DNA of 64,000 bases from Candidatus Jingweiarchaeum tengchongense (GCA_025920705.1 JAPDLJ010000004.1:1-64000), one strand, 5' to 3'. Shown: positions 25,359-34,948, numbered from the stretch's first letter. Notes: generated from the sequence alone by a model not told the origin. Numbers and translations: made by a program.

Positions 25359-26165
25359 ATGAAGTTTCGAGTTACATATGTACTAATTCTAGCAATGTTC
25401 ATTGTATATTTTCTTTCATTCACTTTGAAAACAAATGTTGAAAGTTTATATTTTAACCTCAATGAGTTTCTATCTGGAAGATATTACATCATAATTACTG
25501 CACTCTTTCTCCACCAAAATTTTTTTCATTTAATTTTGAATATATCACTTTTATATCTTTTTGGGACAACATGCGAAGAAATTTTAGGCATTAAAAAAAC
25601 AATTTTTACTTTTTTGTTCGTAGGTATAATAACTTTTTTTATAAGTGGATTAGTTTATGAAACAAATGCAAGATTTGTTGGGTGTTCTGGAGCTATTTTT
25701 GGAATTATGACATTGGTTTTATTCATAAAACCGATAAAATATACAGTAGATTTTCCTTTCAAACTCATTTTTCAAGAGGGGAGAGAAATAGAAATTGGAA
25801 TAAAAGAAGAAAAGTTCGACCTTAGCACAATTTGCTTGGATTATTTGATAATTACACTCATTGTTTTCACGATGATTATGCTGTATGGGATAATTCCAAT
25901 AAAAAATGTTGCACATTTTGGACATGTTGTTGGTGTCATTTTAGGTTCTGCTTTCGGCCTTATCTGGAATCCCAAATTAAAAGAATATGCAATGAGAGCA
26001 TCTACAATTTTATTTTATCTTCTCTTTATTTTCATAATTTTTTTCTTTGCACTCTATCTCATCACTTATTTTTTAGATATAAAACCAATTTATTCACCAA
26101 TAAACTCATTCCTATTTTCAACCATTAAATTTATTTCTGACTTTTTACAATCATTCTTTAAGTGA
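25359..26165 (+). CDS. Rhomboid family intramembrane serine protease
   Basis: 268 residues and about six or seven membrane helices. The catalytic Ser is in GCSGAIFG (S110) and the His in VAHFGH (H186), with HLILNISLLYLFG for helix 2. An extra loop of about 25 charged residues (EGREIEIGIKEEKFD) sits between the Ser and His helices. Rhomboids cut single-pass membrane proteins within the bilayer. A second rhomboid lies at 37434-38066. Substrates unknown. Its stop is close to the downstream small gene. Confidence 0.9.
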   Translation: MKFRVTYVLILAMFIVYFLSFTLKTNVESLYFNLNEFLSGRYYIIITALFLHQNFFHLILNISLLYLFGTTCEEILGIKKTIFTFLFVGIITFFISGLVYETNARFVGCSGAIFGIMTLVLFIKPIKYTVDFPFKLIFQEGREIEIGIKEEKFDLSTICLDYLIITLIVFTMIMLYGIIPIKNVAHFGHVVGVILGSAFGLIWNPKLKEYAMRASTILFYLLFIFIIFFFALYLITYFLDIKPIYSPINSFLFSTIKFISDFLQSFFK

Positions 26166-26170
26166 CAATA

Positions 26171-26476
26171 ATGAGTTTGAAGGCATTGAACCTAATCAAG
26201 AAATTAATCTTTGAGTCAGCGAAAGAAAATAATTTTCATTTAACTGTTGATTTTGAACGTTATTTGCTTGAATTTTTTAGAAGTAGGTTTTCACTAATTG
26301 GCTCAGTAAACTTTTGTGATGATCTGGAGAAAAAATTAAAGGAAATAAAAAAAGATCAACCTGAAATTTTGAAGAGAATGGTAAAAGAAGCAATGGAATT
26401 ATATCAAAGAAGGACACCACTTATCATAGTTAAAAAGAAAAAGAAGAGGGCGAAAGAAGCCGTAGAAATCATTTAA
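26171..26476 (+). CDS. Small basic helical protein
   Basis: 101 residues from ATG 26171 (a GTG nine bases earlier overlaps the rhomboid stop). Helical, with a strongly basic KKKKKRAK stretch near the end. Residues 25-55 contain a compact FERYLLEFFRSRFS segment. No family recognised. It follows the rhomboid gene, so it may be its partner, and its end overlaps the convergent HerA-like gene by 8 nt. Confidence 0.55.
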   Translation: MSLKALNLIKKLIFESAKENNFHLTVDFERYLLEFFRSRFSLIGSVNFCDDLEKKLKEIKKDQPEILKRMVKEAMELYQRRTPLIIVKKKKKRAKEAVEII

Positions 26477-29400
26477 TCTTTATCTTGTTTTCTATGTCTT
26501 CTAAATAATATTTTACAAGCTCAAGCATTCCATGTCTTAGTTTTTCAGCTGCAAGTTCCAAACTTATTTTCATCTCCGAAACATCTCTCCTATCTTTTAA
26601 TTCATCAATCTTTTCCTTCAGTTCTAATATTTTTTTTCTATAAATCTGAATCTCATCAATCTTTTTATTTGGAATCGAATGTGGTGAATGGAGTAAGGGT
26701 CGAAATTTTATGAAGTATGGGTTCGCATTATTATATTCTGGATTTTGTATCATACCAACCCCCGTCTTTAATTTTGGTATCATTTTAGCAAAGGCACCAC
26801 CATACTTTTCTTTTATCCTGTTTATATCCCCTTCGTAATTTGTCCTGAACTGAATTTCAGTTTCAACATTAGCTCTTATTACTGCTTTAAAATCAGTTAG
26901 AACTTGCGATGTAAGCAATAAACCGATTCCCCACTTTCTAAATTCCCTAACTGCTTTCTCGAGCATTAAGTATGCCTTTTTTCCACCATACTTTGGTAAT
27001 AAGCGATGCACTTCTTCAAGCACAATCAACAACTTTAATTTTTCACTTTCTTCTAGATCTGCTTCAAAAAATGAATTTAGAAATTTTTTTATAAATTCAT
27101 CAAAATCTTCATTATTGAGTTCATTCAAACAGAATACTGTAATCCCACCTTGCCAATATCTTTCCATCTCTATCTTTGTATCTGCGTCTATTCTTATGAT
27201 ATCTGTTGCAAAATTCATTGGTTCCTTTAAACCAAATTCTTTATAGAGTCTTAACATGCTTTGTTCATCACACTTTGAGATAAACCCAGTCCATTGTTGT
27301 GTTGGATCGAGCACGATTACAGGTATTTTTAATTTAAGTAGTTCTTCAGCAATTATCATCGCAGTTACTGACTTTCCTGAACCGGTTGAACCTGCAAGTA
27401 GCATATGTTTCATTAATTCATTTACATCGATGTATGCGTTCTCTTTTGTGTTCAAAATTTTACCTAAGTATATACCTTTTTTAGGAATTTTTGAAAAATC
27501 TACCTCAATCTTTTTTGGTTGGGCAATAAATTTTGTTTTCTCTATGAATTTTTTCTCAATTCCAAAGACGAACAATAAACTTGATAGAATTAAAATGAAT
27601 ATCACCAAAATACCAATCCACTCAAAGCTTCTCTTTAATTTTATTTCGTCAGATAGCTTATTTATGTAGTCAATTATGGCCAATATTATTTTATCCGCGG
27701 ACACATAGTCACCAAGTTCGATATACATGAGCGATTTATTTAAAAGAAATTCAATGTTTAACAAACTTGAATATAAGTTTGATTTCGGAAATAAATGAAG
27801 TTGGTCTATTTCTTCTCTTAAATTTTTTATTTTATCTTTAATTGTATCGATTCTCTCCATATAGAATGGGCTCCTCGAGTTAAATTTTAATGGTATAATA
27901 GAACCACCTTCATCATAATCAATGTACAATAGATAATCATACATTCCTTCTTCCAAGTTCAGATTCAATATTATTTCCAAATTTTTATCCAGTATTGAAA
28001 AATTTTTTGAATAATTCAGACTTTCTATTCTTACATTTAGATGATGGATTGGAAGTCCGCACACATTTTCTAATATTATCTTTATCTCATTTGATTTGTT
28101 TGAAGATATTAGGAAATTTGTCTTACTTATTTTCACACAATCTTTCTTGACAAATAAACTTGCACTTGCATTTATTTTTTGTTCATACATATAACTAGCT
28201 AATACTATAACCTCGTATACACCAGGATCAATTTGCATCGGAATTAATATTGCTCTATCTAAACTTAGAAAATCTTCCACAAATACTGTTTCATTTGTTT
28301 TCTCAAATACCTTTTCACCTTTTTTTATCTGATATTCTAAAAATACATTCGTTGCACCTTTTCCAAAATTTGTGATATTAACAATGAAATTTAGAAGACT
28401 CCCCACCCAAACAACATTATTCTTCAAATCAACAGAAATATTTAGGAAAGGTACTGCCCGATTTACAATCATTGTTGTATTTATTTTGTTACTGCTAACT
28501 GGATTGTTGGCTGAAACACCATTCGCCGTGACTGAAAAAGGATAATCTCCTATAATCGCATCTAATGGAATTACAAATCTAATTTGAAATGTTTCATTTG
28601 TATTCATTGTTATGTTTTTATAGATTGGATTTATCTGATACCATGAATTGTTTAGCCCACTTATTGATAAGTAAACATTACTTATATTACCATTATGCGC
28701 ACTTACGATTGCATTTGTATCATAGAAAGAAGCTTGCGTCAGTATTATTCTTGTTGGAAAATACAATGTCAATTGAGCTTGCGTAGGTTGGTATGGTTGT
28801 TGCGGTAAATCATTAACTACATAGATTAATGTTGGGATCTCATTCCAATGTTGCAATGAATCTTTCGCATAGTATTTCCATGCATAAACTTTTCCAATTG
28901 TCCAATTTCCAGCACCTATCTTATAGCTTACACTATATGGCTCACTTGCATCTAATGTGATTGTATAATTCGTCCAGACTCCAGAATAGTTTGAACTGAA
29001 AATTACTTCTGTTAAGTTGATTGAATCATTCCACACCACATTACAAAAAACATCTTCATTATAGTATGGATTTCTATTTGGTATTTGTGTGATATTTGAA
29101 TAAAATGGGGTATTTAAGTCTACCTTGAAATTAATTAAATTTGATGTTCCATTTAATATATCATCTTGACATATCACCCACAGTTTATACATTCCTTCTG
29201 ATAAATTCGTGATGTTTATTATTCTAAAAGAACCATTGTTGACGATCGAATCATATACAATTTCATCATTCAAACCATACCAACAACTTAAGTTTGTTTT
29301 ATAATTATCAATTGTTGTATAGTTTAGTATAACCCAATCTTTTCCGATAATCGTATTGTTCATCGGTTCTGTAATTAAAACTTCTGGATTTAAAATATCA

Positions 29401-29756
29401 ATAAGCAATTGATCACTCCAATTTGTTGAATTCCATTCATTCAATGTATTATTTACATAGACCATCGCCCTTATTTTGGTTGTTGAGTCTATTACCTTTG
29501 TTGAATTTGACCAACCTGGCGTTGTATTAAATAAAATTATACTATCATTGTAGATTGAGTTAGAATAGTTCCAAGAGACAATGAATGAACTTAGATTACA
29601 ACTTGCATTACTTTCATTCCAAAAAGCATATACTTTAACTTGATTTTCAGCTACTCTCTCAATGCTAAAGTTATACCAGTAAGGTATAGCAAAGCATGCC
29701 GATACAAATGGTAATAAAAGTACAAAGATAATCATGAACCTAAAATTTATTCTCAT
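26469..29756 (-). CDS. Membrane protein with extracellular domains and a cytosolic HerA/VirB4-type ATPase
   Basis: 1095 residues. A signal peptide (about 1-23, ending near SACFA) precedes about 690 residues of exported Ig-like/APHP-type repeats rich in N-glycosylation motifs (N-x-S/T). A single membrane helix follows at about 713-732 (WIGILVIFILILSSLLFVFG). The C-terminal 350 residues are a DUF87/HerA-type ATPase: Walker A GSTGSGKS at 789-796, Walker B LLIVLEEVH at 909-917, RxFRKWGIGLLLTSQV with a sensor. HerA-family hexamers translocate DNA, while VirB4/FtsK relatives pump DNA or proteins. A surface-to-cytoplasm architecture like this suggests DNA transfer, secretion or pilus assembly. Not shown by sequence alone. 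Confidence 0.85.
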   Translation of the reverse strand: MRINFRFMIIFVLLLPFVSACFAIPYWYNFSIERVAENQVKVYAFWNESNASCNLSSFIVSWNYSNSIYNDSIILFNTTPGWSNSTKVIDSTTKIRAMVYVNNTLNEWNSTNWSDQLLIDILNPEVLITEPMNNTIIGKDWVILNYTTIDNYKTNLSCWYGLNDEIVYDSIVNNGSFRIINITNLSEGMYKLWVICQDDILNGTSNLINFKVDLNTPFYSNITQIPNRNPYYNEDVFCNVVWNDSINLTEVIFSSNYSGVWTNYTITLDASEPYSVSYKIGAGNWTIGKVYAWKYYAKDSLQHWNEIPTLIYVVNDLPQQPYQPTQAQLTLYFPTRIILTQASFYDTNAIVSAHNGNISNVYLSISGLNNSWYQINPIYKNITMNTNETFQIRFVIPLDAIIGDYPFSVTANGVSANNPVSSNKINTTMIVNRAVPFLNISVDLKNNVVWVGSLLNFIVNITNFGKGATNVFLEYQIKKGEKVFEKTNETVFVEDFLSLDRAILIPMQIDPGVYEVIVLASYMYEQKINASASLFVKKDCVKISKTNFLISSNKSNEIKIILENVCGLPIHHLNVRIESLNYSKNFSILDKNLEIILNLNLEEGMYDYLLYIDYDEGGSIIPLKFNSRSPFYMERIDTIKDKIKNLREEIDQLHLFPKSNLYSSLLNIEFLLNKSLMYIELGDYVSADKIILAIIDYINKLSDEIKLKRSFEWIGILVIFILILSSLLFVFGIEKKFIEKTKFIAQPKKIEVDFSKIPKKGIYLGKILNTKENAYIDVNELMKHMLLAGSTGSGKSVTAMIIAEELLKLKIPVIVLDPTQQWTGFISKCDEQSMLRLYKEFGLKEPMNFATDIIRIDADTKIEMERYWQGGITVFCLNELNNEDFDEFIKKFLNSFFEADLEESEKLKLLIVLEEVHRLLPKYGGKKAYLMLEKAVREFRKWGIGLLLTSQVLTDFKAVIRANVETEIQFRTNYEGDINRIKEKYGGAFAKMIPKLKTGVGMIQNPEYNNANPYFIKFRPLLHSPHSIPNKKIDEIQIYRKKILELKEKIDELKDRRDVSEMKISLELAAEKLRHGMLELVKYYLEDIENKIKIK

Positions 29757-29801
29757 TGTCTCTTAATAATATGAATTTGAATATTTTATATTTATTCAAA
29801 A

Positions 29802-29987
29802 TTACCTCATTCTGATAATTGTAATACTACATATTTTGTCAAATGGTATTAATACTGAAGATTCTGCTGCCAGTATGACATAGTCATCTTTTATTGTTTT
29901 TAGTATACCGTTATGGACAGCGCCATCCAACGTCCCAATTTTTACAACCGAATTTTCAAAATTTTTTAAATCTTCAATGAATCCCAT
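29802..29987 (-). CDS. Small Sm-like (LSm) protein
   Basis: 61 residues, shorter than typical archaeal Sm proteins (about 75). The Sm1-like strand pattern VVKIGTLDGAVHNGILKTIKDDYVILAA is followed by a short Sm2-like end SVLIPFDKICSITII. Such proteins bind U-rich RNA as a ring. It is separated by 18 nt from the DUF763 gene upstream on the same strand. Confidence 0.72.
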   Translation of the reverse strand: MGFIEDLKNFENSVVKIGTLDGAVHNGILKTIKDDYVILAAESSVLIPFDKICSITIIRMR

Positions 29988-30005
29988 TATTTTAAAATCA
30001 ATTTT

Positions 30006-31124
30006 TTAATTTATATCATTTATTAAGAAAGAATTCAATCTTTTTATTGCATCCAATTTCTCCCTTTTACCAATATTTGCCATTTTTATCGCATCTTCTA
30101 ATACTTCTATTGATTTATCGTATTGCTTTTTATTTATTTTATAAGGATATCCATCTTTTCCACCATGCGCAAAAGAATATTTAATGACACAGTCCTTCCA
30201 GCTTGCCTTAGCCCCATATATAAGATCAGAAATAAGCGCAAGCGCCCTAATTGTTTTTGGTCCAACTCCTTTGATCGCGATTAGTTCTTCATAATTTTTT
30301 GGCTGGATTTCATATACCTTTTTCAAAGTTTTAATTATCTCCTCACCTAAATCTTCTTTAATTATTTTATGTCTCATCGGCATTCTAAGTACTTCAACGT
30401 CATTCATGAATTCATTCAATAATTTTTGTCTACCTAACAAATACTTTTTTAAATGCAGTGGATTATCATTTACGAGATCAACACAGGCATTTCTGCACTC
30501 TTCACTTTCTTTCGCAGTCATATTTAAAACATTTGTTTTTTTAATGTCACAAACTACAGCTGCGTGTGGTTCTTCAATGAGATTTTTTAACCCTTCAGAT
30601 ATCCAATGATATCTCCTTGCATATTTGGTTTCAGTATCCATTCCTTGTTGGATGACTACCCATCCTCCATCTTCGCTTACGATGAAGCTGTGATGATATA
30701 ATTGGAAACCATCCTGTAATACAGCATTATCTACCTTAGCAACAATTCTACTTGTATATTTCAAATCTTCAATTTTTTTATCTGAAAAATTAAAAACCCC
30801 ACCTATTTTTTCAATTTCATTTGCTACTTCCCTTGAAGCTTTTCCCTTACCACCCAAAATAGCAATTCCCATCTCAGTTCCAATACCCTCTTTCAATGCC
30901 CCAGTTGTGACTGTAGTACAACCACTTGAATTCCAATCATATCCAGCCACACATGAAAGTGCTTGAAACCAGAAAGGATCAGCAATTCTTTTGAGGAATT
31001 CATTTTTTCCGTATTCAATCACAATTATTTCTACGATCTCCCTACAAAGTTTCACCATTCTATCGAACAACCACTTTGGGCACTTACCATCATGAAGAGG
31101 AAGTTCTGCAACGCCAGTTATCAT
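30006..31124 (-). CDS. DUF763 family protein
   Basis: 372 residues, the usual length. Matches include the N-terminal GVAELPLHDGKCPKWLF, GYDWNSSGCTTVTTGAL, DGFQLYHHSFIVSEDGGWVVIQQGMD, and a C-terminal helix-hairpin-helix-like AIKGVGPKTIRALALISDLIYG. The family is widespread in archaea and unassigned; the HhH-like segment hints at DNA or RNA. Same strand and close to the Sm-like gene. Confidence 0.92.
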   Translation of the reverse strand: MITGVAELPLHDGKCPKWLFDRMVKLCREIVEIIVIEYGKNEFLKRIADPFWFQALSCVAGYDWNSSGCTTVTTGALKEGIGTEMGIAILGGKGKASREVANEIEKIGGVFNFSDKKIEDLKYTSRIVAKVDNAVLQDGFQLYHHSFIVSEDGGWVVIQQGMDTETKYARRYHWISEGLKNLIEEPHAAVVCDIKKTNVLNMTAKESEECRNACVDLVNDNPLHLKKYLLGRQKLLNEFMNDVEVLRMPMRHKIIKEDLGEEIIKTLKKVYEIQPKNYEELIAIKGVGPKTIRALALISDLIYGAKASWKDCVIKYSFAHGGKDGYPYKINKKQYDKSIEVLEDAIKMANIGKREKLDAIKRLNSFLINDIN

Positions 31125-31184
31125 AATTTAAGAAGAAAATTTTTTTCTTATAAGCCATTTCAGCAAACTTCCAATTTTCCATTA

Positions 31185-31271
31185 CTAAGGATTTACCCAA
31201 AGCATATAAAGTAATATTAATGCCAACATTGCTAATATAATGATAATAACCGCATACTGTGCTTTGCTCAT
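31185..31271 (-). CDS. Predicted 28-residue single-pass membrane peptide
   Basis: A small frame: ATG 31271, stop TAG at 31185. It encodes MSKAQYAV, then about 15 hydrophobic residues, then LYMLWVNP: a classic one-helix membrane peptide with a short cytosolic and outside end. No ribosome binding site is clear. Not assigned, but the length, topology and lack of overlap with another gene make it worth testing. Confidence 0.4.
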   Translation of the reverse strand: MSKAQYAVIIIILAMLALILLYMLWVNP

Positions 31272-31307
31272 TTTAAATCAGAATTCTTACAAATTAATTA
31301 ATTTTTC

Positions 31308-31721
31308 TTAAAATTTGAAATTAAATTTTTCTCTTGCAACATTCTCTAGTTTTATTATCTCACTTTTTTTAAAACCGATATAAACACCATTTTCTTTTCC
31401 ACCGACCCAAGTTCTTGTTTTTTCGTTTTCTCCCAAGATCAAATTTAAAAATTTATGGAGAACAACAATACTTTCATCATTCAATTTAATTTTTAATCCA
31501 TTTTTTATCCCATGTATACTTAAAAATTTTCCGTTATTCACAATGTGATTCAATGATTCATGCTCTATATCCAAATGTGTCACTCTCGCTAATGAAAAGC
31601 CCTTGACATGAATGTAAACAGAAGCCCCATCCAAGCTTACTTTTTTGTTTTCCTTCTCTATGTAAACTTTAGCTTTTTTTAAACTCAACTTACCAATACC
31701 AGGACCAGTCATTTTCTCCAC
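31308..31721 (-). CDS. Uncharacterised protein at the end of the Ku-ligase operon
   Basis: 137 residues, beta-rich and soluble, with no recognised domain. It begins near GPGIGKLSLKKAKVYI and ends in a basic tail. It overlaps the preceding HhH-glycosylase-like gene by 13 nt, so it belongs to the operon that begins with Ku. A role in the same repair process is inferred from position only. Confidence 0.55.
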   Translation of the reverse strand: MEKMTGPGIGKLSLKKAKVYIEKENKKVSLDGASVYIHVKGFSLARVTHLDIEHESLNHIVNNGKFLSIHGIKNGLKIKLNDESIVVLHKFLNLILGENEKTRTWVGGKENGVYIGFKKSEIIKLENVAREKFNFKF

Positions 31722-32398
31722 CTGCAGAAGTCAATCACTTTACATAAATTACATTTTCCCTTTCTACATAAATCCTTACCAATTTTCAATAAAGAAGTTT
31801 CAAGATCAATTGCATCATACCCAGGTAACCGATTTTTCTTCCATACTTCCTCAATTTCATCAAAACTACCTTCTTTGATAATCCCAAGATTTTTACCACT
31901 GATAATTGTAAACTTGCTTAACTCTAAATCTCTTATTTTCCAGACATATCTAAGTTCCCTTAGGAATATATTTATTGTAATATCACCTATCCCCTTCCCA
32001 AGCGCCTTTATTTTATTTTTCAAATCTTCTGTGTTTGATGCGCTTTCACGTATTTTGTTTATATCACTATCATAATTTTTAACCAAATTTTTCATTACTT
32101 CAAGTAATTTATCCGCTGTTTTGAAATCATATCTTGTGTAACTTCCTTCATCAAGGATTTTCACTAACCCATTCCAGCCCGTTTCTATGATCTTTTCTGG
32201 ACTTAATACTTTATATTTCTTAAAGCAGAAATAGGTCTTGATTGCAGATTTCTCGTTAATTGGTGCACCAAACAAAATACTTGCAAGAAACCACTTAAAA
32301 ATTTCATTCTTTTTTTCTAATTCTATACCTAATCTCTTTGAGTAACATGGGCCATACCAAGTTACAACTGATTGAATCAATTTCTTTATTTTTATCAT
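31709..32398 (-). CDS. HhH-GPD-like protein with a C-terminal Cys cluster
   Basis: 229 residues. A helix-hairpin-helix region sits at about 130-150 (KALGKGIGDITINIFLREL), and the end has CRKGKCNLCKVIDFC, four Cys spaced like the 4Fe-4S loop of endonuclease III (the first gap is shorter). The standard catalytic Lys/Asp positions are not certain. It overlaps its upstream neighbour by 4 nt and its downstream one by 13 nt. A DNA glycosylase or a DNA-binding partner for end repair are both possible. Confidence 0.6.
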   Translation of the reverse strand: MIKIKKLIQSVVTWYGPCYSKRLGIELEKKNEIFKWFLASILFGAPINEKSAIKTYFCFKKYKVLSPEKIIETGWNGLVKILDEGSYTRYDFKTADKLLEVMKNLVKNYDSDINKIRESASNTEDLKNKIKALGKGIGDITINIFLRELRYVWKIRDLELSKFTIISGKNLGIIKEGSFDEIEEVWKKNRLPGYDAIDLETSLLKIGKDLCRKGKCNLCKVIDFCRWRK

Positions 32399-33066
32399 TT
32401 GTTTCCCTTATCAGATTCTTTAATCCATATTGCCCAGCACAACTCTATCTGTGAGATTCCAATCTTATTTGCAATCACTTCTATTTTTTTTATTAGATCA
32501 ATTTCATTATCCGATTTTATCTTGAATAATCTCTCAATCGAACGTTTGATTATTTTATCTGGCATTGAAGTATCAACACCAACTTGCATTCTCAAATATT
32601 GAAATGTAATCAAACCCACACCTTTGATCTTTCCAATTTCATCTTCTTCCCAATTCTCATAATTTGCTTTTTTAGCCCAGTATTTTAATGCACCAAAATC
32701 GCTCAAATTTTGTTCTTTTTTTATCCTTAATATTCTCTTACATATTTCAAGGCAAGCATTCCAGACCCTTTCATTTTTGATTAATTTTCTTAGTCTTTCA
32801 TCTTTGGCATTTAATTTGACAAAATCTTCAAGTGTCGAGATTTTTCTTGTTCTAACATAATCCTCATAAAATTTCTCAACTCTAGGAACGACAATTTTAA
32901 AATAATTTAAACCAATACTGTCTAAGCAGGCATCAATTATAATTAAAAGTGCGTTTCCATACCACCTTTTTCCAGAAAAACATAAGTTAGCATAGTACTT
33001 CGCTTCTTCTATTACATCAGAAAAATAGCTTTCATAGATTTTCTTCCAGTACACACTCTTTGGCAT
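32395..33066 (-). CDS. HhH-GPD superfamily protein without iron-sulfur loop
   Basis: 223 residues, helical. At about 140-185 it has EIGKIKGVGLITFQYLRMQVGVDTSMPDKIIKRSIERLF, close to the HhH followed by the Asp and Arg helix of endonuclease III/AlkA-type enzymes (G-V-G, then a D-x-x-x-P-D and R). No Cys cluster. It overlaps the ligase stop by 35 nt, so all these genes are translated together. A base-excision role beside end joining is inferred. Confidence 0.6.
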   Translation of the reverse strand: MPKSVYWKKIYESYFSDVIEEAKYYANLCFSGKRWYGNALLIIIDACLDSIGLNYFKIVVPRVEKFYEDYVRTRKISTLEDFVKLNAKDERLRKLIKNERVWNACLEICKRILRIKKEQNLSDFGALKYWAKKANYENWEEDEIGKIKGVGLITFQYLRMQVGVDTSMPDKIIKRSIERLFKIKSDNEIDLIKKIEVIANKIGISQIELCWAIWIKESDKGNK

Positions 33067-34024
33067 CTTTATCCTCTCTTAGTCTGATAAAGCTTGGTGC
33101 TCTGAGCATAAGATCTTTCGTTATTTCCATGAATTTAACCTCACAAACAATTCTTGGTTGCACCCATTTAACAACGTATTTTTTTTCATAGTCTTGCCAA
33201 TTCTTTAATGTGTCCTTCACCGGACATTCAGCAGCAATTTCGTCAAGTTTATTTTTAATTTCTCTTAACTTTTCATCATCCCAACCAGTTCCGACTCGTC
33301 CAATATGAAACAATTTTCCTTTATGATAACAACCGAGTACAAGCGCACCAAAATATCCTTCCCTTTTTCCTTTACCTTCAGTATAACCAATTATTACTGC
33401 ATCAATTGTTTTTAGATTCTTTATCTTTAGCCAAAATTTTGATCTTTTTCCAATCAAATATGGTGAATCTTTCTTCTTCATCATAAGCCCTTCAAACCCG
33501 ATTTTCTTTATCTCTTCAAATAATTTCTTACAATTTATTCCATTAAATTCTTCAGATATTCTTATGAAAGGATTATCTTTCAAGACATTTCTTAAAATCT
33601 TTTTTCTTTCAATTAAAGGCTTATCAATTAATTCTTCACCATTTAAATAAAGGATATCGAAAACAACAAATGTGGCTGGTATTGTTTTTGAAAGTACATC
33701 AATCTTAATTTTGTCGTCTACATGTTCCCTCATTTGTAATGAATAAAAGTCTGGTTTACCTTCTTTGTTGTAAGTTACAATCTCACCATCCAATATCACT
33801 TGCCTTGCATTTATTGCATTTGGGAGTGCACTATATATTTCAGGATATTTATGTGTAAAATCAATCATTCTACGATTTAAAAATCTTATATGATTTCTAT
33901 CAGCATCAAAATAACATATCGTCCTAGTTCCATCCAATTTTATTTCACAAATCCAATCTTCATCATCAAATGCGCTTGAGGAATAAGCGAGCATTGGTTT
34001 TATGTCTTTTTCCATTAGATCCAT
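33032..34024 (-). CDS. LigD-type ATP-dependent DNA ligase
   Basis: 330 residues, the size of the ligase domain of bacterial LigD. Motif I is EIKLDGTR (nucleophile Lys near residue 28-30); motif III is DGEIVTY, motif IV is FEGLMMKKKDSPY, motif V WLKIKN. The OB part ends with KWVQPRIVCEVKFMEITKD and LRAPSFIRLREDK. No polymerase or phosphoesterase domain is attached, unlike the full LigD. It follows the Ku gene by 32 nt. Its role is to seal ends held by Ku. Confidence 0.93.
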   Translation of the reverse strand: MDLMEKDIKPMLAYSSSAFDDEDWICEIKLDGTRTICYFDADRNHIRFLNRRMIDFTHKYPEIYSALPNAINARQVILDGEIVTYNKEGKPDFYSLQMREHVDDKIKIDVLSKTIPATFVVFDILYLNGEELIDKPLIERKKILRNVLKDNPFIRISEEFNGINCKKLFEEIKKIGFEGLMMKKKDSPYLIGKRSKFWLKIKNLKTIDAVIIGYTEGKGKREGYFGALVLGCYHKGKLFHIGRVGTGWDDEKLREIKNKLDEIAAECPVKDTLKNWQDYEKKYVVKWVQPRIVCEVKFMEITKDLMLRAPSFIRLREDKDAKECVLEENL

Positions 34025-34056
34025 AGTCTAAATTTAAAATTTAAAGAATTAATTTT

Positions 34057-34842
34057 TTACTTTTCTTCTTCACCTTCTTTCTCAATGCTTTCTTTTAGTG
34101 CTGAAATAAGTTCCTCAGCTTTTTCAACTCTTTCTTCTGCACTCACTTTGAACTCCTTACCTTCACTCTTTGCTTTTATTAATTCCTTCAACGCTTCGGT
34201 GTATTGGTCTTTAAATTTTGCTGGATTGAATTCTTGTTGTGTGAGCTTGTTAATCAACATCTTAGCAAGTTCTAGTTCTTCCTTACTTACAATAACAAGA
34301 TTTTCGAGTTCCTTCAATTTTTTTATGTCCTTAATTTCAGATAAGAAGAAGAGGATATGCATTATTAAACCATTTTGGAATGGTCTTAAACAAACAAGAT
34401 ATTCCTTATCTCTCATTACCACTTTTCCCACGGCTGCCTTATTTGTAATTCGAAGTGCTTCCACTAGTAATGAATAAGATTTTACTCCACCCTCGTCAGG
34501 TACAACATAATAACTTTTCTCAAAGAATATCGGATCTATTTGTGAAATATCAACAAATTGTTTTATATCGATTGTCTTTGTGCTTGGTAGTTTTATTTTG
34601 TTTAAATCTTCCTTTTCAATAACAATCCACTTATCTTTAGAAATCTTAAATCCCTTTTTTACATCCCGCCATGCAATTTCTTTTTCACACTTTGGGCACC
34701 AACGTTTGTATTCTAATGGCGTGTTACATTCACTACACAAATTATTAAATTCTATTTCCTTTGGCTTAGTTGCCACATAAATTTTTATTGGAATGTTGAC
34801 AAGCCCAAATGAAATCGATCCTTTCCAAATTGCGTGCACCAT
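34057..34842 (-). CDS. ku: Ku protein
   Basis: 261 residues, bacterial/archaeal Ku length. It begins HAIWKGSISFGLVNIPIKIYVATKP, has a zinc-ribbon pair of Cys (CSEC and CPKC at about 37-54), the VPDEGGVKSYSLLVEALR segment, and KVVMRDKEYLVCLRPFQNGL. The C-terminal tail is basic and acidic mixed (KAKSEGKEFKVSAEERVEKAEEL). Ku forms a dimeric ring that threads onto double-strand ends and recruits LigD-type ligase. The next gene is such a ligase, giving a two-component end-joining system. Uncommon among archaea. Confidence 0.95.
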   Translation of the reverse strand: MVHAIWKGSISFGLVNIPIKIYVATKPKEIEFNNLCSECNTPLEYKRWCPKCEKEIAWRDVKKGFKISKDKWIVIEKEDLNKIKLPSTKTIDIKQFVDISQIDPIFFEKSYYVVPDEGGVKSYSLLVEALRITNKAAVGKVVMRDKEYLVCLRPFQNGLIMHILFFLSEIKDIKKLKELENLVIVSKEELELAKMLINKLTQQEFNPAKFKDQYTEALKELIKAKSEGKEFKVSAEERVEKAEELISALKESIEKEGEEEK

Positions 34843-34948
34843 ATTTTAAAAGAAAAATTCAAACTTTATTTCTTTAACGATTCTAGAAATTGACTTCATT
34901 TAACAGAATCATAAATTTTTTAATCCATAATTCCCATATTTTATTAAG

